A stretch of DNA of 60,254 nucleotides from Candidatus Pacebacteria bacterium GW2011_GWA1_46_10 (lineage in GTDB: Bacteria > Patescibacteriota > Microgenomatia > UBA1400 > PJMF01). The position numbers were made by a program, and so were the translations under genes. The stretch lies in NCBI GenBank assembly GCA_001002135.1, contig LCLP01000001.1, positions 425,114-485,367 on the forward strand, read 5' to 3'. The first letter of the stretch is position 1. Each line of letters starts with the position of its first letter. This document shows, piece by piece, positions 9,918 to 20,738 of this stretch. A model generated the notes under the pieces. It was not told the origin of the DNA and searched no databases. It saw only the letters and a list, made by a program, of their open reading frames with translations.

Positions 9918-11115
9918 AAATAAAAAGAATGTTATTTGGTTGCATTCTCATTTTTTGTATTGGATGGGTGGGACAAAGTTTATTTATCAGGTTATCTCTG
10001 AAATAAAAAAAAGCAGAAAAATTGGCAAAATTATTATTGGAGTGGAGAGAAGTTCTAATCTTATTAAAAAGAACTACCAAGAAATTGGGTTGGAAATAAA
10101 TGAGATCAACGTTATTTCTTCAAATAATATTTTCTATTGGTTGTTGCTGCCTGTCTTTTTGTTGGTTGATTTACTAAATCTAAGAAGGTTAATTAAAAAG
10201 AATAACTTGAAGTTGAAAGACACAATAGTAATTTCCAGTATGTTTCCGATGAATGTAGTGGCTGAGTTTTCAGGTATAAAACATATTCAAAATTGTTATG
10301 AACCGTTTGCATTTTTTTATGATGAAGAGTTCATTTCGCAGTTTTCATGGTTAAAAAAAATTTTCCTGAAAATTTTAGCCCTGATATATATTCCACTGGA
10401 CCCCTGGGCAACTAAGCGGGCTGAAGTGTTGTTGACACTTAACACTACTACTCAAAAAACAATCAAAACAGTGTATGGAAGGAACAGCGTAAAAACTCAA
10501 GCTGGAGTTGATTCGTCATTTTTCAAACCATATGTCTCGGTGGCAGTACAAAAAAAATACCATGGCAGGAAGATTGTCATTCATAGCACCGATTATTCAC
10601 CAGTTAAAGGGACTGATAAAGTTATTACTGCCTTTGCTCGAGTTGTAGAGGCAATACCTGAAGCACTTTTGCTTATTACCACCACTATAGATGACTCAGC
10701 ACGACGTACAGTCTACGAGCAGCTGACGGAAAAACTGCGTATTCACAACAAAGTTCGTTTTCTTGGTTTTGTACCGATAAAATTACTGCCACAATATTAC
10801 AGTTTAGCCTCGGCGATGGTTCAAGGTGCCTCGAGCGAAAAGTCTGGTACAACTTCAATGTCTTTACCTGTAAAAGAGGCAATGTGTTGTGAAACTCCTG
10901 CCATTAGACCGGATATGGGGGGTGAAGATGTTCAAGATAATAAAACAGGTTTTTTGGTTGATCCAAATAACACACACTTGTTGACTAAAAAAATAATCTT
11001 TTTACTTCGTCATGACGCGCTTGCCAAAAAAATGGGTAAAATGGCAAGGAAAACGATAAAAGAAAAATATACTTGGAAAAAGACTGCTCAAGTATTTCTA
11101 GACCAATTACGGTAA
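9904..11115 (+). CDS. GT4-type glycosyltransferase
   Basis: C-terminal GT-B pattern: VIHSTDYSPVKGTDKVITAF, VRFLGFVP, PVKEAMCCETPAIRPDMGG. Confidence 0.75.
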   Translation: MKRSKNKKNVIWLHSHFLYWMGGTKFIYQVISEIKKSRKIGKIIIGVERSSNLIKKNYQEIGLEINEINVISSNNIFYWLLLPVFLLVDLLNLRRLIKKNNLKLKDTIVISSMFPMNVVAEFSGIKHIQNCYEPFAFFYDEEFISQFSWLKKIFLKILALIYIPLDPWATKRAEVLLTLNTTTQKTIKTVYGRNSVKTQAGVDSSFFKPYVSVAVQKKYHGRKIVIHSTDYSPVKGTDKVITAFARVVEAIPEALLLITTTIDDSARRTVYEQLTEKLRIHNKVRFLGFVPIKLLPQYYSLASAMVQGASSEKSGTTSMSLPVKEAMCCETPAIRPDMGGEDVQDNKTGFLVDPNNTHLLTKKIIFLLRHDALAKKMGKMARKTIKEKYTWKKTAQVFLDQLR

Positions 11116-11137
11116 TATTACGTTTTGGAAGTGAAAA

Positions 11138-12313
11138 ATGATTAAATTAATCAAGTCAACGTTTTACCATGAAAAAACCACCAAAAAAGCTTTGAATGCT
11201 TTTATCAATAAAGCAAAGATCCTCAGTTTTGGTGAACAGTGTGAGTTATTTGAGAGGAATTTTTCTCAATACCAGCAGCGAAAGCATGGTGTTTTTGTGA
11301 ACAGCGGGAGTTCAGCCAATCTGGCTATTATCCAATCGCTTTTAAACCTTGGTAAAATAAATCCTGGCGACAAAGTTGGCTTTTCGGCTCTCACGTGGTC
11401 CACCAACACTATGCCACTTTTGGAACTTGGTCTTAATCCTATTCCAGTTGATGTTGAGATTAATACGTTGAATGTTTCAAGTCGAACGTTTAAAGAGACA
11501 TTAAAAGTGCATAAGCCAAAAATGCTTTTTTTAACAAATCTGCTCGGATTTTGCGATGATCTGGATGAAATAGTGAAGATATGTAAACAAAAAAATATCA
11601 TCTTAATCGAAGACAACTGCGAATCATTAGGAAGTGTTTATAAAGGTAAATTGCTTGGCAATTTTGGATTAGCTTCGACTTTTTCGTTTTACGTTGGACA
11701 CCATATGTCTACTATCGAAGGTGGGATGGTAGTGACCGACAACAAAAGATTAGCTGATATGCTGCGACTTGTTAGAGCTCACGGTTGGGATCGAAATTTA
11801 GCGATGCAAGACCAGGAAAAAATCCGTAAAAAATTTAGAGTTAACTCAACTTTTTACTCTCGTTATACTTTTTACGATCTTGGGTACAATCTCAGGCCAA
11901 CAGAAATTGCTGGCTTTTTGGGAAATTATCAATTGCAGTTTATTGACGAGATTTTAACGAAAAGAAATAAAAATTTTTTGAAACTTTCTCGACAGCTATA
12001 TCAAAATAAAGAATACTATCCGATTCGTTTTGATCATATGGATTTTATTTCAAATTTTGCAGTGCCAATTGTTTGCCGAACCAAACAAAAGCGGGCAAAG
12101 TTGGTCCAGCGTTGTAACCAGAGGGTTGAAATTCGCCCCATTGTTGGTGGAGATATGACTCAGCAACCTTTTTATTCCAAACATAAGCAATTTATTCCCA
12201 AGTCTTGGAAAAATGCCAATGCCAAGATGATTCATGAACAAGGCCTTTATTTTGGTAATAATCCGGAAATGACGAGCGAGGAGTTGAAAATACTGGCCAA
12301 AGTATTTGTCTAA
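11138..12313 (+). CDS. DegT/DnrJ-fold PLP enzyme, ColD/RfbH-like sugar 3-dehydratase
   Basis: GSSANLAI, IEDNCESLGS, and FSFYVGHHMSTIEGGMV with His at the usual PLP-Lys position. Confidence 0.75.
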   Translation: MIKLIKSTFYHEKTTKKALNAFINKAKILSFGEQCELFERNFSQYQQRKHGVFVNSGSSANLAIIQSLLNLGKINPGDKVGFSALTWSTNTMPLLELGLNPIPVDVEINTLNVSSRTFKETLKVHKPKMLFLTNLLGFCDDLDEIVKICKQKNIILIEDNCESLGSVYKGKLLGNFGLASTFSFYVGHHMSTIEGGMVVTDNKRLADMLRLVRAHGWDRNLAMQDQEKIRKKFRVNSTFYSRYTFYDLGYNLRPTEIAGFLGNYQLQFIDEILTKRNKNFLKLSRQLYQNKEYYPIRFDHMDFISNFAVPIVCRTKQKRAKLVQRCNQRVEIRPIVGGDMTQQPFYSKHKQFIPKSWKNANAKMIHEQGLYFGNNPEMTSEELKILAKVFV

Positions 12314-12316
12314 GTC

Positions 12317-13471
12317 ATGAAAAAAATCCGTGTGGCACTGGTCCACAACATTATTTCTCCTTATCGAGTTCCTGTTTTTAATGCTTTGGCTAAAAAAAGA
12401 GATGTTGACTTAACGGTGTTTTTTTTGAGTGAGAGTGCTCGTAATCGACAGTGGAACACTCGACTTTACAAAAAACACATGCACTTTAAATATAAAATCT
12501 TAAATAACACTAAAATTATTTTTCCGTTTAAAGAACCCGTTGAATACATTATTAACTTTGCAATCTTTCATGAGTTAGCAAAGAAGAAATATGATGTGGT
12601 TATTACCTCTGGTTGGGCTGACTTTGCCTGCCAAATTATTCCTTTTTTAAAAAATGTATATCACTACAAATTTATTTTATGGGCAGGCAGTACCAAAGAT
12701 GAGCCGAGTTTACAAAGAACATTAACATTACCTTTGGTTAAAAAGATTGTTATTGCTGCTGATCATATTGTGGCGTATGGTTCAAAGGCAAAGGATTATC
12801 TTATTTCCTTGGGCGCTTCAACGCGAAAAATTAGTTCAACCGTTAACGCTGTAGATGTTGCTTATTTTAAAAAACAAGCCAAGCTGATGAAAAGACAAAA
12901 GTTAGCAAGAGTTCGCAAACAATATTCCTTGTTGGATGTAAAACGGTCGGTTTTATACGTTGGTCAGTTTATTGAAAGAAAAAACGTTGAAATGTTGATA
13001 AAAGCGATGAGTTTATTAAAAGTGCCAGATGTAACTTTAATACTGTTGGGTTATGGTCCACGGAAAAAGATATATTTACAACTCGCCAAAAAAATGGACG
13101 TGGACATTAGAGTTATTAATCACGTCGAACTTGAAAATATTCCAAATATTTATAGTCTTTCTGACGTATTGGTGTTGCCGTCGAGAGAAGAGGTTTGGGG
13201 ACTAGTGGTAAATGAAGCGATGGCGGTGGGGTTACCGGTGATTGTCTCAAATAAATCTGGATGCATTAATGATTTAATTTTTGAGGGCAAAAACGGATTT
13301 TCTTTTCATCATGATAATGAAAAAGAATTAGCAGAAAAAATAAATTTGATCTTAACGAATAGCGACTTAAAAAAACGGATGGGCCGAGAAAGTCAGAAAA
13401 TTATTTCACGAATTACTCCTGCTAAAACTGCAGCTGTTTTTTATCAAGAAATTAAGAAACTCGTGAAATGA
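12317..13471 (+). CDS. GT4-type glycosyltransferase
   Basis: VLYVGQFIERKNVEMLIKA, LSDVLVLPSREEVWGLVVNEAMAVGLPVIVS. Confidence 0.85.
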   Translation: MKKIRVALVHNIISPYRVPVFNALAKKRDVDLTVFFLSESARNRQWNTRLYKKHMHFKYKILNNTKIIFPFKEPVEYIINFAIFHELAKKKYDVVITSGWADFACQIIPFLKNVYHYKFILWAGSTKDEPSLQRTLTLPLVKKIVIAADHIVAYGSKAKDYLISLGASTRKISSTVNAVDVAYFKKQAKLMKRQKLARVRKQYSLLDVKRSVLYVGQFIERKNVEMLIKAMSLLKVPDVTLILLGYGPRKKIYLQLAKKMDVDIRVINHVELENIPNIYSLSDVLVLPSREEVWGLVVNEAMAVGLPVIVSNKSGCINDLIFEGKNGFSFHHDNEKELAEKINLILTNSDLKKRMGRESQKIISRITPAKTAAVFYQEIKKLVK

Positions 13472-13557
13472 TTAAGTTGTTTTGGTCATATTTTCAAATC
13501 CTCAATCATCCAAATAATAGATCAAGAAAACTTTACAGGAAAAACTCGCTCCGGTGA
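13468..13557 (+). pseudogene. Possible truncated gene start (29 codons), translationally coupled by ATGA
   Basis: ATG overlaps the upstream TGA; MIKLFWSYFQILNHPNNRSRKLYRKNSLR* then stop. Confidence 0.3.
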
Positions 13558-13643
13558 AAATGTATCGTGGTCGGTTTACTCAAAATTTTCTTATTGTAAA
13601 AAATCAAAAAAGAATAATGCAGAGAGTAAAGAAAATAGCCCAT

Positions 13644-14324
13644 TTATTGCGGTCTTAAAACGTAAAAATGGTGGTATGGATAGAAAATTCTATCTTGTTG
13701 TTTAGTGATAGAAAAACCAGCTTTTTTAATTGAATTTTCAATTTTTTTCTTAGGATAATTTTTTCTGCCCATTTCCCAAGCGTGCATCGGAATCATGCCT
13801 TGCGTATTAAGAAAAAACGTGGGAATTTTGAGGCTAAAATGTTTTGGGGTGTGTGGTTTCATTTTAAGGAGTCGAAATAACCAACCAAGGCGTTTGGCGT
13901 AAAAGAAAGAAAAGGCCATGCCCAAATAAAATGTTGAGTGAGGAATAGAAATAATGACTCCCTTTCTGGCAATTCTCCCCATTTCTCTTAAAGCTTTTTC
14001 GAATTCACTGTAAGGAATATGTTCTAAGACCTCGAACGCGCAAACAACGTCGTGTGACTTACTTTTTAAGGGAATGTCTGTGATATCGCAGATGACGTCT
14101 GGTTTTAACGAGCGCTCTCTATCAGCTGAAGTGTATTGATACCCTTGTCTTTTTAGCAAATACTCTAATGTGCCAATTCCTTTTCCAACTTCCAATATTG
14201 ATTTTGGCTTCAAATCATTAATCAATTCAAATTGAGTCCAATAGTCCAGCCATAAGTTGAAAGATTCATACGTTTTTGGGTTATATATTCTGGCATTTTG
14301 GCGAGGTCTTTTATTTCTCATCAA
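13644..14324 (-). CDS. Class I SAM-dependent methyltransferase
   Basis: SILEVGKGIGTLEYLL, DVVCAFEVLEHIPYSEFEKALREM. Confidence 0.75.
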   Translation of the reverse strand: MMRNKRPRQNARIYNPKTYESFNLWLDYWTQFELINDLKPKSILEVGKGIGTLEYLLKRQGYQYTSADRERSLKPDVICDITDIPLKSKSHDVVCAFEVLEHIPYSEFEKALREMGRIARKGVIISIPHSTFYLGMAFSFFYAKRLGWLFRLLKMKPHTPKHFSLKIPTFFLNTQGMIPMHAWEMGRKNYPKKKIENSIKKAGFSITKQQDRIFYPYHHFYVLRPQ

Positions 14325-14361
14325 TCACTTATATCATATTCGAAGCACCAAAACCCCGGTT

Positions 14362-15651
14362 ATGAAAACAAAACCATTCAACAAAAGCTCTGGCTTCGTA
14401 CAAAGCACAGTCTCTATTGTCGGCAACGTTTTGGCCACCGGTATGTCTGCCATTGCCTTGATAATCATTACTAGAATGCTTGGTCCGGAAGGTTTTGGTG
14501 TTTTCAGTGTTGGCTTTTCGATCATGCTCATTCTGACAAAAATTAATGAATTAGGGCTTAATACGCCAATCATCAAGTATGGTTCAAGCGCCCAAACCGA
14601 AGCGGAAAAAAATCTCATTTATTCTATTTCGCTGAAATATAAGCTGATTTTTTCAGTGTTAGTGGCGCTGATTGGTTTATTTGGTGCCCGATACATTGCT
14701 CAACTCCTTAACTTTCCAGAGCCAACCATTATTGTGTTAGCCTTCACCGTTGGGCTGATTACTACTTATTATGAGCATCTGCTCTCAATGCTGCAGTCAC
14801 TTCATTTATTTACACAGACAGTTGTCATTAATGCTCTGCAAGCAGGCAGTAAACTCATTTTGTCGCTTTTACTACTTTTGACTGGTTTTTACCAAAATTG
14901 GCTGGTTTTCACAGTTTATATTGCCTCACCTCTGACGCCAATTCTTTTAAGTAAAAAGTTACTCCCCAGTTGGGTAAAAACTAACTTTAAACGAGGCGAT
15001 AAAACCGTGCAAAATCGGTTGATTAGGTTGGCCAGACACTCTGCGGTAGCATTGATTTCCGCTGGTATTATTGAAAACGTTGATGTGCTGTTTCTTCAGA
15101 AAAACCTCACTACTTATGAAACGGGTTTGTACGGTGGTGTTTCTCGCATCGCCATGTTGTTTGCGCTTGTTGCCTATTCACTGGCTAATGTGCTCAATGC
15201 CCGGGTAGCAAAGTATAAAACTCAAGAGCACTTACGGGTATATATGAAAAAGGCATTTGGGGTGGTGCTTCTTTCTGCCTTTGGCTTTTTAGTGTTTATA
15301 CCGTTAGCTCGACTCGTGATATTTCTCACCATTGGGCCAGAGTACTTAGCTGGCGTGGGGATACTACTAACATTAACTGCAGCCAGTTTCTTGGCCATCG
15401 CTGCCATTCCCTTTATTGCTCTGTTTTATAGTTTTGATGCTGATTGGTATTTTTCGATTAGTGGTATCTTGCAGTTAGCGATTGTGCTCGTTGGCAATGC
15501 CGTGCTTGTACCGCTCTATGGTTTGGAAGCAGCCGCTTGGACACGTTTAGCTACTCGTCTTTTCCTTTTTATTTTCACAGCCGGGGTTGGGCTATACTTG
15601 TATCAAAAACACTATGGGAAAAAAGTTCAAACAGCTGTTGTTAACACATAA
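14362..15651 (+). CDS. Polysaccharide flippase (Wzx/RfbX, MATE-like)
   Basis: GFVQSTVSIVGNVLATGMSAIALIIITRMLGPEGFGVFSVGFS, many TMs; ATG at 14362 avoids overlap with the opposing gene. Confidence 0.85.
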   Translation: MKTKPFNKSSGFVQSTVSIVGNVLATGMSAIALIIITRMLGPEGFGVFSVGFSIMLILTKINELGLNTPIIKYGSSAQTEAEKNLIYSISLKYKLIFSVLVALIGLFGARYIAQLLNFPEPTIIVLAFTVGLITTYYEHLLSMLQSLHLFTQTVVINALQAGSKLILSLLLLLTGFYQNWLVFTVYIASPLTPILLSKKLLPSWVKTNFKRGDKTVQNRLIRLARHSAVALISAGIIENVDVLFLQKNLTTYETGLYGGVSRIAMLFALVAYSLANVLNARVAKYKTQEHLRVYMKKAFGVVLLSAFGFLVFIPLARLVIFLTIGPEYLAGVGILLTLTAASFLAIAAIPFIALFYSFDADWYFSISGILQLAIVLVGNAVLVPLYGLEAAAWTRLATRLFLFIFTAGVGLYLYQKHYGKKVQTAVVNT

Positions 15652-17170
15652 AGCGTTTTGGTTAACGCTGGTTATTTTCTTGGCCGGCACTTTTACTTTG
15701 CTGGACACCAGTAAACACTTTGCTTTTAATCTTGAACCGTATCCTGATGGCTTGTTTTATACCTTGCCCGCCTGGAACTTTGTTCATGGTAATGGTTTCT
15801 CCATGCGATTTGCAGGAAAAACTATTCAAAACCTAGTGCCGCCGTTGTATTCAGTTTTACTAATTCCTTTTTATTTTTTGTTTCCTACCCCAGTCGCTTT
15901 TTATGCTCTTAATGTAATGTTAGGTGCGCTTTCACTTTATATTTTTTACCGCATTTTGTCGGAACACACAAATCAGAAAACCACCTTAATTTTTACGCCA
16001 TTATTAGCCTTACTGCCGGTAATACTATGGTTACCAAGTTTGCCAATGGCTGAAAATCTTGTTCTGCCGCTAGTGATACTTATAATTTGGCTTTGGTTTA
16101 CCAAACAAATCCTGTTAAAAAAGAAAGTCATTTGGTTGCCACTGCTGCAAGTGGCGTTGTTTTTGACCAAATATTCTACCTTTACTTTTCTAATCCCTTT
16201 TAACACCCTCTTTCTTTGGGAAATAGTAAAAGAGAAACGCTACTCTGAGCTCAGGCGGTATGCGGGAATTTCGTTTGTTATTTTTTTAGGATATTTAATA
16301 GTTAGTCAGCCAGCATTCCTGCTACGAGTATTTCAAGCTCAGAAGGAAAGTAAAACCGATTCAGAGCTTGTAGCGTTTTCGGCGGGTTACTTTTCTGAAA
16401 ACTTTCTCGTTTATTTAAAAACACTGGTCGGGCTCCCAAGTTGGTTTTTATGGGAAAAAATTATGCTGGTAATTCCAGGATTTGCTTTTTTACCGTTTTT
16501 AGCGTTTAAAAAGAAATCTCAACAGGTTGTCCAAGCCCGAAAGTTACTGCTCATAGCTTTCGGGGTGGTATTTTTGCAGTCATTTTTTTATGCGGTTGAC
16601 GCGCGTTATTTAATAGCAACTGTGCCGTTGATTTTCATTGCAACCGCTCTGGGTTTTTATTCTTTTTCAAAAACCCGCTATTTTAATCGCGCTTTAATAC
16701 TCCTTACTTTACTTGTTTTAGCTCTCTTAGTCAGCCAGCGAGGTTTTTACAAACGACTCATTGCTTCTAATTGGTTTCATCGATCTCGAGCTTGGCAATA
16801 CGAAGCAATTCTTCACTTTAAACAGCTTAATCTGCCAGTAGATTCTTACCTTGTAACAGCGCTGCCACCATATCTTTTCACTTTCTATTACCCAAGTGCT
16901 CCTAATATTCTTCCTCTTTCTGAGACTCAGGAGTTTATGAATGAACAACAAAGACCATGGTCAGCAGAGATAAACTATCAGAACTTACTTGAGTCATATC
17001 ACTCTTTGTTGGAGAATGGCGAAACACTTTATATCAGTAATGCCTACATTACTCATTTGAAAAGTGTGGTAGAAGATTTTGAAGAATATAAAAATCAGTT
17101 TGAACTGAAACCTATCTCCAGTGATTGTGACCAAGCTTGCAATGTATATCAACTCTATCTCCCAAAATAG
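15614..17170 (+). CDS. GT-C/PMT-like glycosyltransferase
   Basis: DTSKHFAFNLEPYPDGLFYTLPAWNFVHGNGFSM, many TM segments. Confidence 0.65.
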   Translation: MGKKFKQLLLTHKAFWLTLVIFLAGTFTLLDTSKHFAFNLEPYPDGLFYTLPAWNFVHGNGFSMRFAGKTIQNLVPPLYSVLLIPFYFLFPTPVAFYALNVMLGALSLYIFYRILSEHTNQKTTLIFTPLLALLPVILWLPSLPMAENLVLPLVILIIWLWFTKQILLKKKVIWLPLLQVALFLTKYSTFTFLIPFNTLFLWEIVKEKRYSELRRYAGISFVIFLGYLIVSQPAFLLRVFQAQKESKTDSELVAFSAGYFSENFLVYLKTLVGLPSWFLWEKIMLVIPGFAFLPFLAFKKKSQQVVQARKLLLIAFGVVFLQSFFYAVDARYLIATVPLIFIATALGFYSFSKTRYFNRALILLTLLVLALLVSQRGFYKRLIASNWFHRSRAWQYEAILHFKQLNLPVDSYLVTALPPYLFTFYYPSAPNILPLSETQEFMNEQQRPWSAEINYQNLLESYHSLLENGETLYISNAYITHLKSVVEDFEEYKNQFELKPISSDCDQACNVYQLYLPK

Positions 17171-17173
17171 CAT

Positions 17174-19059
17174 ATGCAGTTAATAGATTACTTTCAGACT
17201 TTCACACTGATTAACTTCACTATTTTTGGTGTTTTCCTCTTATTGATGGATTTTCTCGGTTACTCTATAGCAAAAATTTTAAAAATTACTACTGTCTTTC
17301 GACCAGTGTATTGGTTGATTGGGTTTGCTCTTTTTTCTTTTGAGTGGTTTGTGCTCCATTTTTTTATGCCTTTTCGCCCTTCATTGGTTTGGTTGAGTCT
17401 CATTCCGTTAGTGACTTTTGCAATTTTTACAGTTCGAAAATATTCATTAAAACAATTTTCGTTATTTTGGAAAGAGGGGCTTGTTTTACTGTTTTTATTG
17501 GTGCCATTTGCTAAAGCTCTTTTCTTTCACACCGCTTTACCACCGCGATTATGGGATGAAATGGCTTATCACTTTTACTCTCCCATGAGAGTAGATAAAG
17601 AGGTTTCTTGGAATTTTTCTCACCCCCTGCAGTCAGGAGAATTTGATTTTTACATGATGTTACCTCGCACTATTGATGTTATGTATATTTTAATTTTTTC
17701 TATAACTCATACGTACGCCACCGCTCAATTACTGCATTTGTTGATCGTACTAAGTTCGATTCTTGTTGTTTCAAAATTTTTTTCTGAAAAAGGTGGTCTT
17801 TTACCTGCGGTGGTTTTTCAATTTTTATTTTTATTTCTTAACACTGAATTGCTATTTGATGCCACCACTGGATATATAGACTCTGCCACTGCAGCTATTG
17901 TTATATTGCCGCTAGTGGCTTTGTTCTTATACGTCCAAAAACCCACCGCAAAAAACTTGATGACCACTGTGCTTCTTTCTTCTCTATCAATGGGAACAAA
18001 ATACACAGCTCTTTCTTTTCTCGCTTCTTCCTGGTTAATAGCTCTCTTATTAGTTCTGTTAACCAATAGAAAAATCATCGATCAAGTCATAAAAAACAAG
18101 AAAAAAATACTGCTGGTAAGTTTAAATACCTTGGGGGTGCTTTTAGTTGTGAGTGTGTTGTTTGGCGGGTATTGGTACCTCAAGAATATGATTATGACCG
18201 GCAACCCAACCCACCCATTTACATTTTTTTGTCAAGCTTGTTCTTTAGGTACTGCTAAACTCCAAGGTTGGGGCTATCTTGATTTTTCTGTTGAAAATAT
18301 TGTTGAGATTTTTTATCCGTTATTTCATTTATTCCGAGATTTAGTATTTTTGTTTTTTCTCTCCATAGTTCTTTTGTTTTACTTTTCTTGGAAAAACAAA
18401 ACAAAGGATTGGCAACTCCTTATTTTAGCTGCGGGAGGAGTTCTATTAGAGGTTTTGCTTGTCAGTAGAGTGGGCAATTATGCCACCCGGTTTTTTTACC
18501 ACTGGTTTATTCTTACTTCCTTTATCTTTTCGCTCCCTTTTTTATTTTTCAAGCAAAAAAATGCCAAAGATATATTAATAATTTTTGGATTGTTTTTGTC
18601 GGCCGTAGTGTTTCTGTTTTTCTAAAAGAACAACCAATTCATCAGGTTCTAGAGCGAATTAGCGACAACGACAGATGGTTTGCCAGAGGAAAAATGGATT
18701 TACTCCAGTGGTTGCAGCCGAAAATTCCACTTGTTTATTCGATAGTTACTGAGTGTGGGAAAGACCAGCCATTTAAAATCTATTACACTGCTGATCCGGC
18801 GATGATTTGGGGCGATCCGGGACTGACTCGTGTTTTTCTCGTTAATTGTCACTACCAATTTATTCAATTAGATGGAAATGCAGAGAAAACAGCAGAAAAC
18901 GTGGATAAAGATACACCGCTTTTATCAACGGTAAACTGTGAATCAGAAAAAGAAAATCCATTTATTGATCCGCGAATGCGTGAGTATCACAAGCTCAATC
19001 AGTTGTTAATCTGTGATAGAACGGAAACTGAAAAGTTTATTTACACTTACTCTGATTAA
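17174..19059 (+). pseudogene. GT-C-like membrane protein interrupted by a frameshift (ORFs 17174-18625 and 18694-19059)
   Basis: The downstream frame is open from the stop at 18623-18625 (KEQPIHQVLERISDNDRWFARGKMDL...) and supplies the expected soluble C-terminal domain. Confidence 0.65.
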
Positions 19060-20738
19060 GACTCTGGTAAACCTTTTTTAAAACATTCCTTAAATTCCCT
19101 TTTCTCAAAAGCTGGCCAATAGAGAGTTTCAAATTCATCGTCTTGAATGAAACAAGCATCGATTACTTTAGAAAAGTTAAAAATATTCTGCTCGAAACTT
19201 TCGACATTAAGATCAGTTAGAACGGTAATATACACCAACGCGGCGGGTGGATTGCTCACTAATTGTTGCTGATATTCAGAAATTTTTTCGGGCGGCAAAA
19301 TGTTGGTTAAAAAGAAGCGCGTACAGGGTCGTCTTTGACTGTAATAGTATTGTTGGCCGACGTTCCAGCCATGCTGGACATCAATGCAGTCTGTTAATGA
19401 AGTATTATTTTTGATTTTCGTTTCCATGCTGATTTGTTCCTTTTTTTCGGTATTAAACCACCTGGCAGCATGAAGTCTTGGGTTGTAGTCTCTGATCTGT
19501 GAAAAGTTTTCTGACCAAAGTTGTTGGTTTGGCATCAATAGTAAACCGATAAACGCCAGAGAAAGCATAAATGTCATGGAGCGCGAAAAATGTTTCTGCC
19601 AAACAGGGAGTAAGTTCAGGAGTGTATGAATGAAAATCTTGCCGACTAAGGCTATTAGTAAAATAAACGATAAAAGAATGGCAATATCATAAATGTGGTT
19701 ATACCGATTTTGCATTAAATAGCCAGCGAACGAACCAAGGCAAAACAAAAGAGCAACTGCATAAAGAGTGATTGTTTTTGAAAGTGGTTGAGAAAAAATG
19801 AACTGGACAATGCGCTGATTTTTTTTCACTAAGGTTTGAGTAATGTTTTTCTTAAACCAGAGGAATAGAACTACACCGGTTGTGGCAAAAAGTAATAACA
19901 ACGCTCTGTAGGGCAAAATAAAGAATCGTTGGGTGAGATACCGCAGGGCGGGAGAGAGGCGAGTAAAAAGCGCCCCAAAATCAGTCGGATTAAAAACGCT
20001 CGATTTATACGCCAGAAGCTCTCCATACGCTGAGAGAGCTTCTATTAACAGAAGATAGATTAATATGATAAATGCAGCTAAAGCTATTCCCGCCACGACA
20101 TTCCTTACAAATTGCCACAACTCTTGCTTGTTGCCGAATAACTTTATGACAAAATGAGGCAATAAACTTATTCCCACTAAAGCAAAAACCTCTTTCATTT
20201 GGCCAGCAAGAATAAAAAAGAAACTACTGAAAAAAATATCTCTATTGAAAGGCTTGTTTTTTAAGGCAAATATCAGTCCCGCCAATGAGAAAAATAGTCC
20301 ATTGATTTCTGGCGGGAAAAATTGAGTCTGGACTGAATTGGCGAAAAATAATAGACCAAAGGCAAAGTAAATCAGTATTTTTTCCCAAAAAGAAAATAAT
20401 CTTCCCAAAATAACCCAAGTCATCCACATGATGCCGGCCAAAAATAATAACCACAACAGGTGAAAAGACCAGAGAGAAGTGCCGATTAAAGCACCCCAGA
20501 GGCCGGTCATTAACGGTAAAGCCGGCGGTCGTATCTCCCAGTAGTTCAAATATGGGGAACCCAGACCCTTGAAAGGAGCGATACCGGGGACAAGTGTCGA
20601 GATAAAATCGGCCCGCAAGAGTGGTGTTTGCAGTTTATAGAAACTTTGCAACGCTAACCAAGAAAGAGTCACGAGCGCCACGACAACAGTGACGTAGCGT
20701 TGAATAGATTGGTCGCTGGAAAATTTTTTAATTGTCAT
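19056..20738 (-). CDS. GT-C-like membrane protein with Cys-containing C-terminal domain
   Basis: GLGSPYLNYWEIRPPALPL, YSQRRPCTRFFL; homologous to 33543..35228. Confidence 0.65.
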   Translation of the reverse strand: MTIKKFSSDQSIQRYVTVVVALVTLSWLALQSFYKLQTPLLRADFISTLVPGIAPFKGLGSPYLNYWEIRPPALPLMTGLWGALIGTSLWSFHLLWLLFLAGIMWMTWVILGRLFSFWEKILIYFAFGLLFFANSVQTQFFPPEINGLFFSLAGLIFALKNKPFNRDIFFSSFFFILAGQMKEVFALVGISLLPHFVIKLFGNKQELWQFVRNVVAGIALAAFIILIYLLLIEALSAYGELLAYKSSVFNPTDFGALFTRLSPALRYLTQRFFILPYRALLLLFATTGVVLFLWFKKNITQTLVKKNQRIVQFIFSQPLSKTITLYAVALLFCLGSFAGYLMQNRYNHIYDIAILLSFILLIALVGKIFIHTLLNLLPVWQKHFSRSMTFMLSLAFIGLLLMPNQQLWSENFSQIRDYNPRLHAARWFNTEKKEQISMETKIKNNTSLTDCIDVQHGWNVGQQYYYSQRRPCTRFFLTNILPPEKISEYQQQLVSNPPAALVYITVLTDLNVESFEQNIFNFSKVIDACFIQDDEFETLYWPAFEKREFKECFKKGLPES

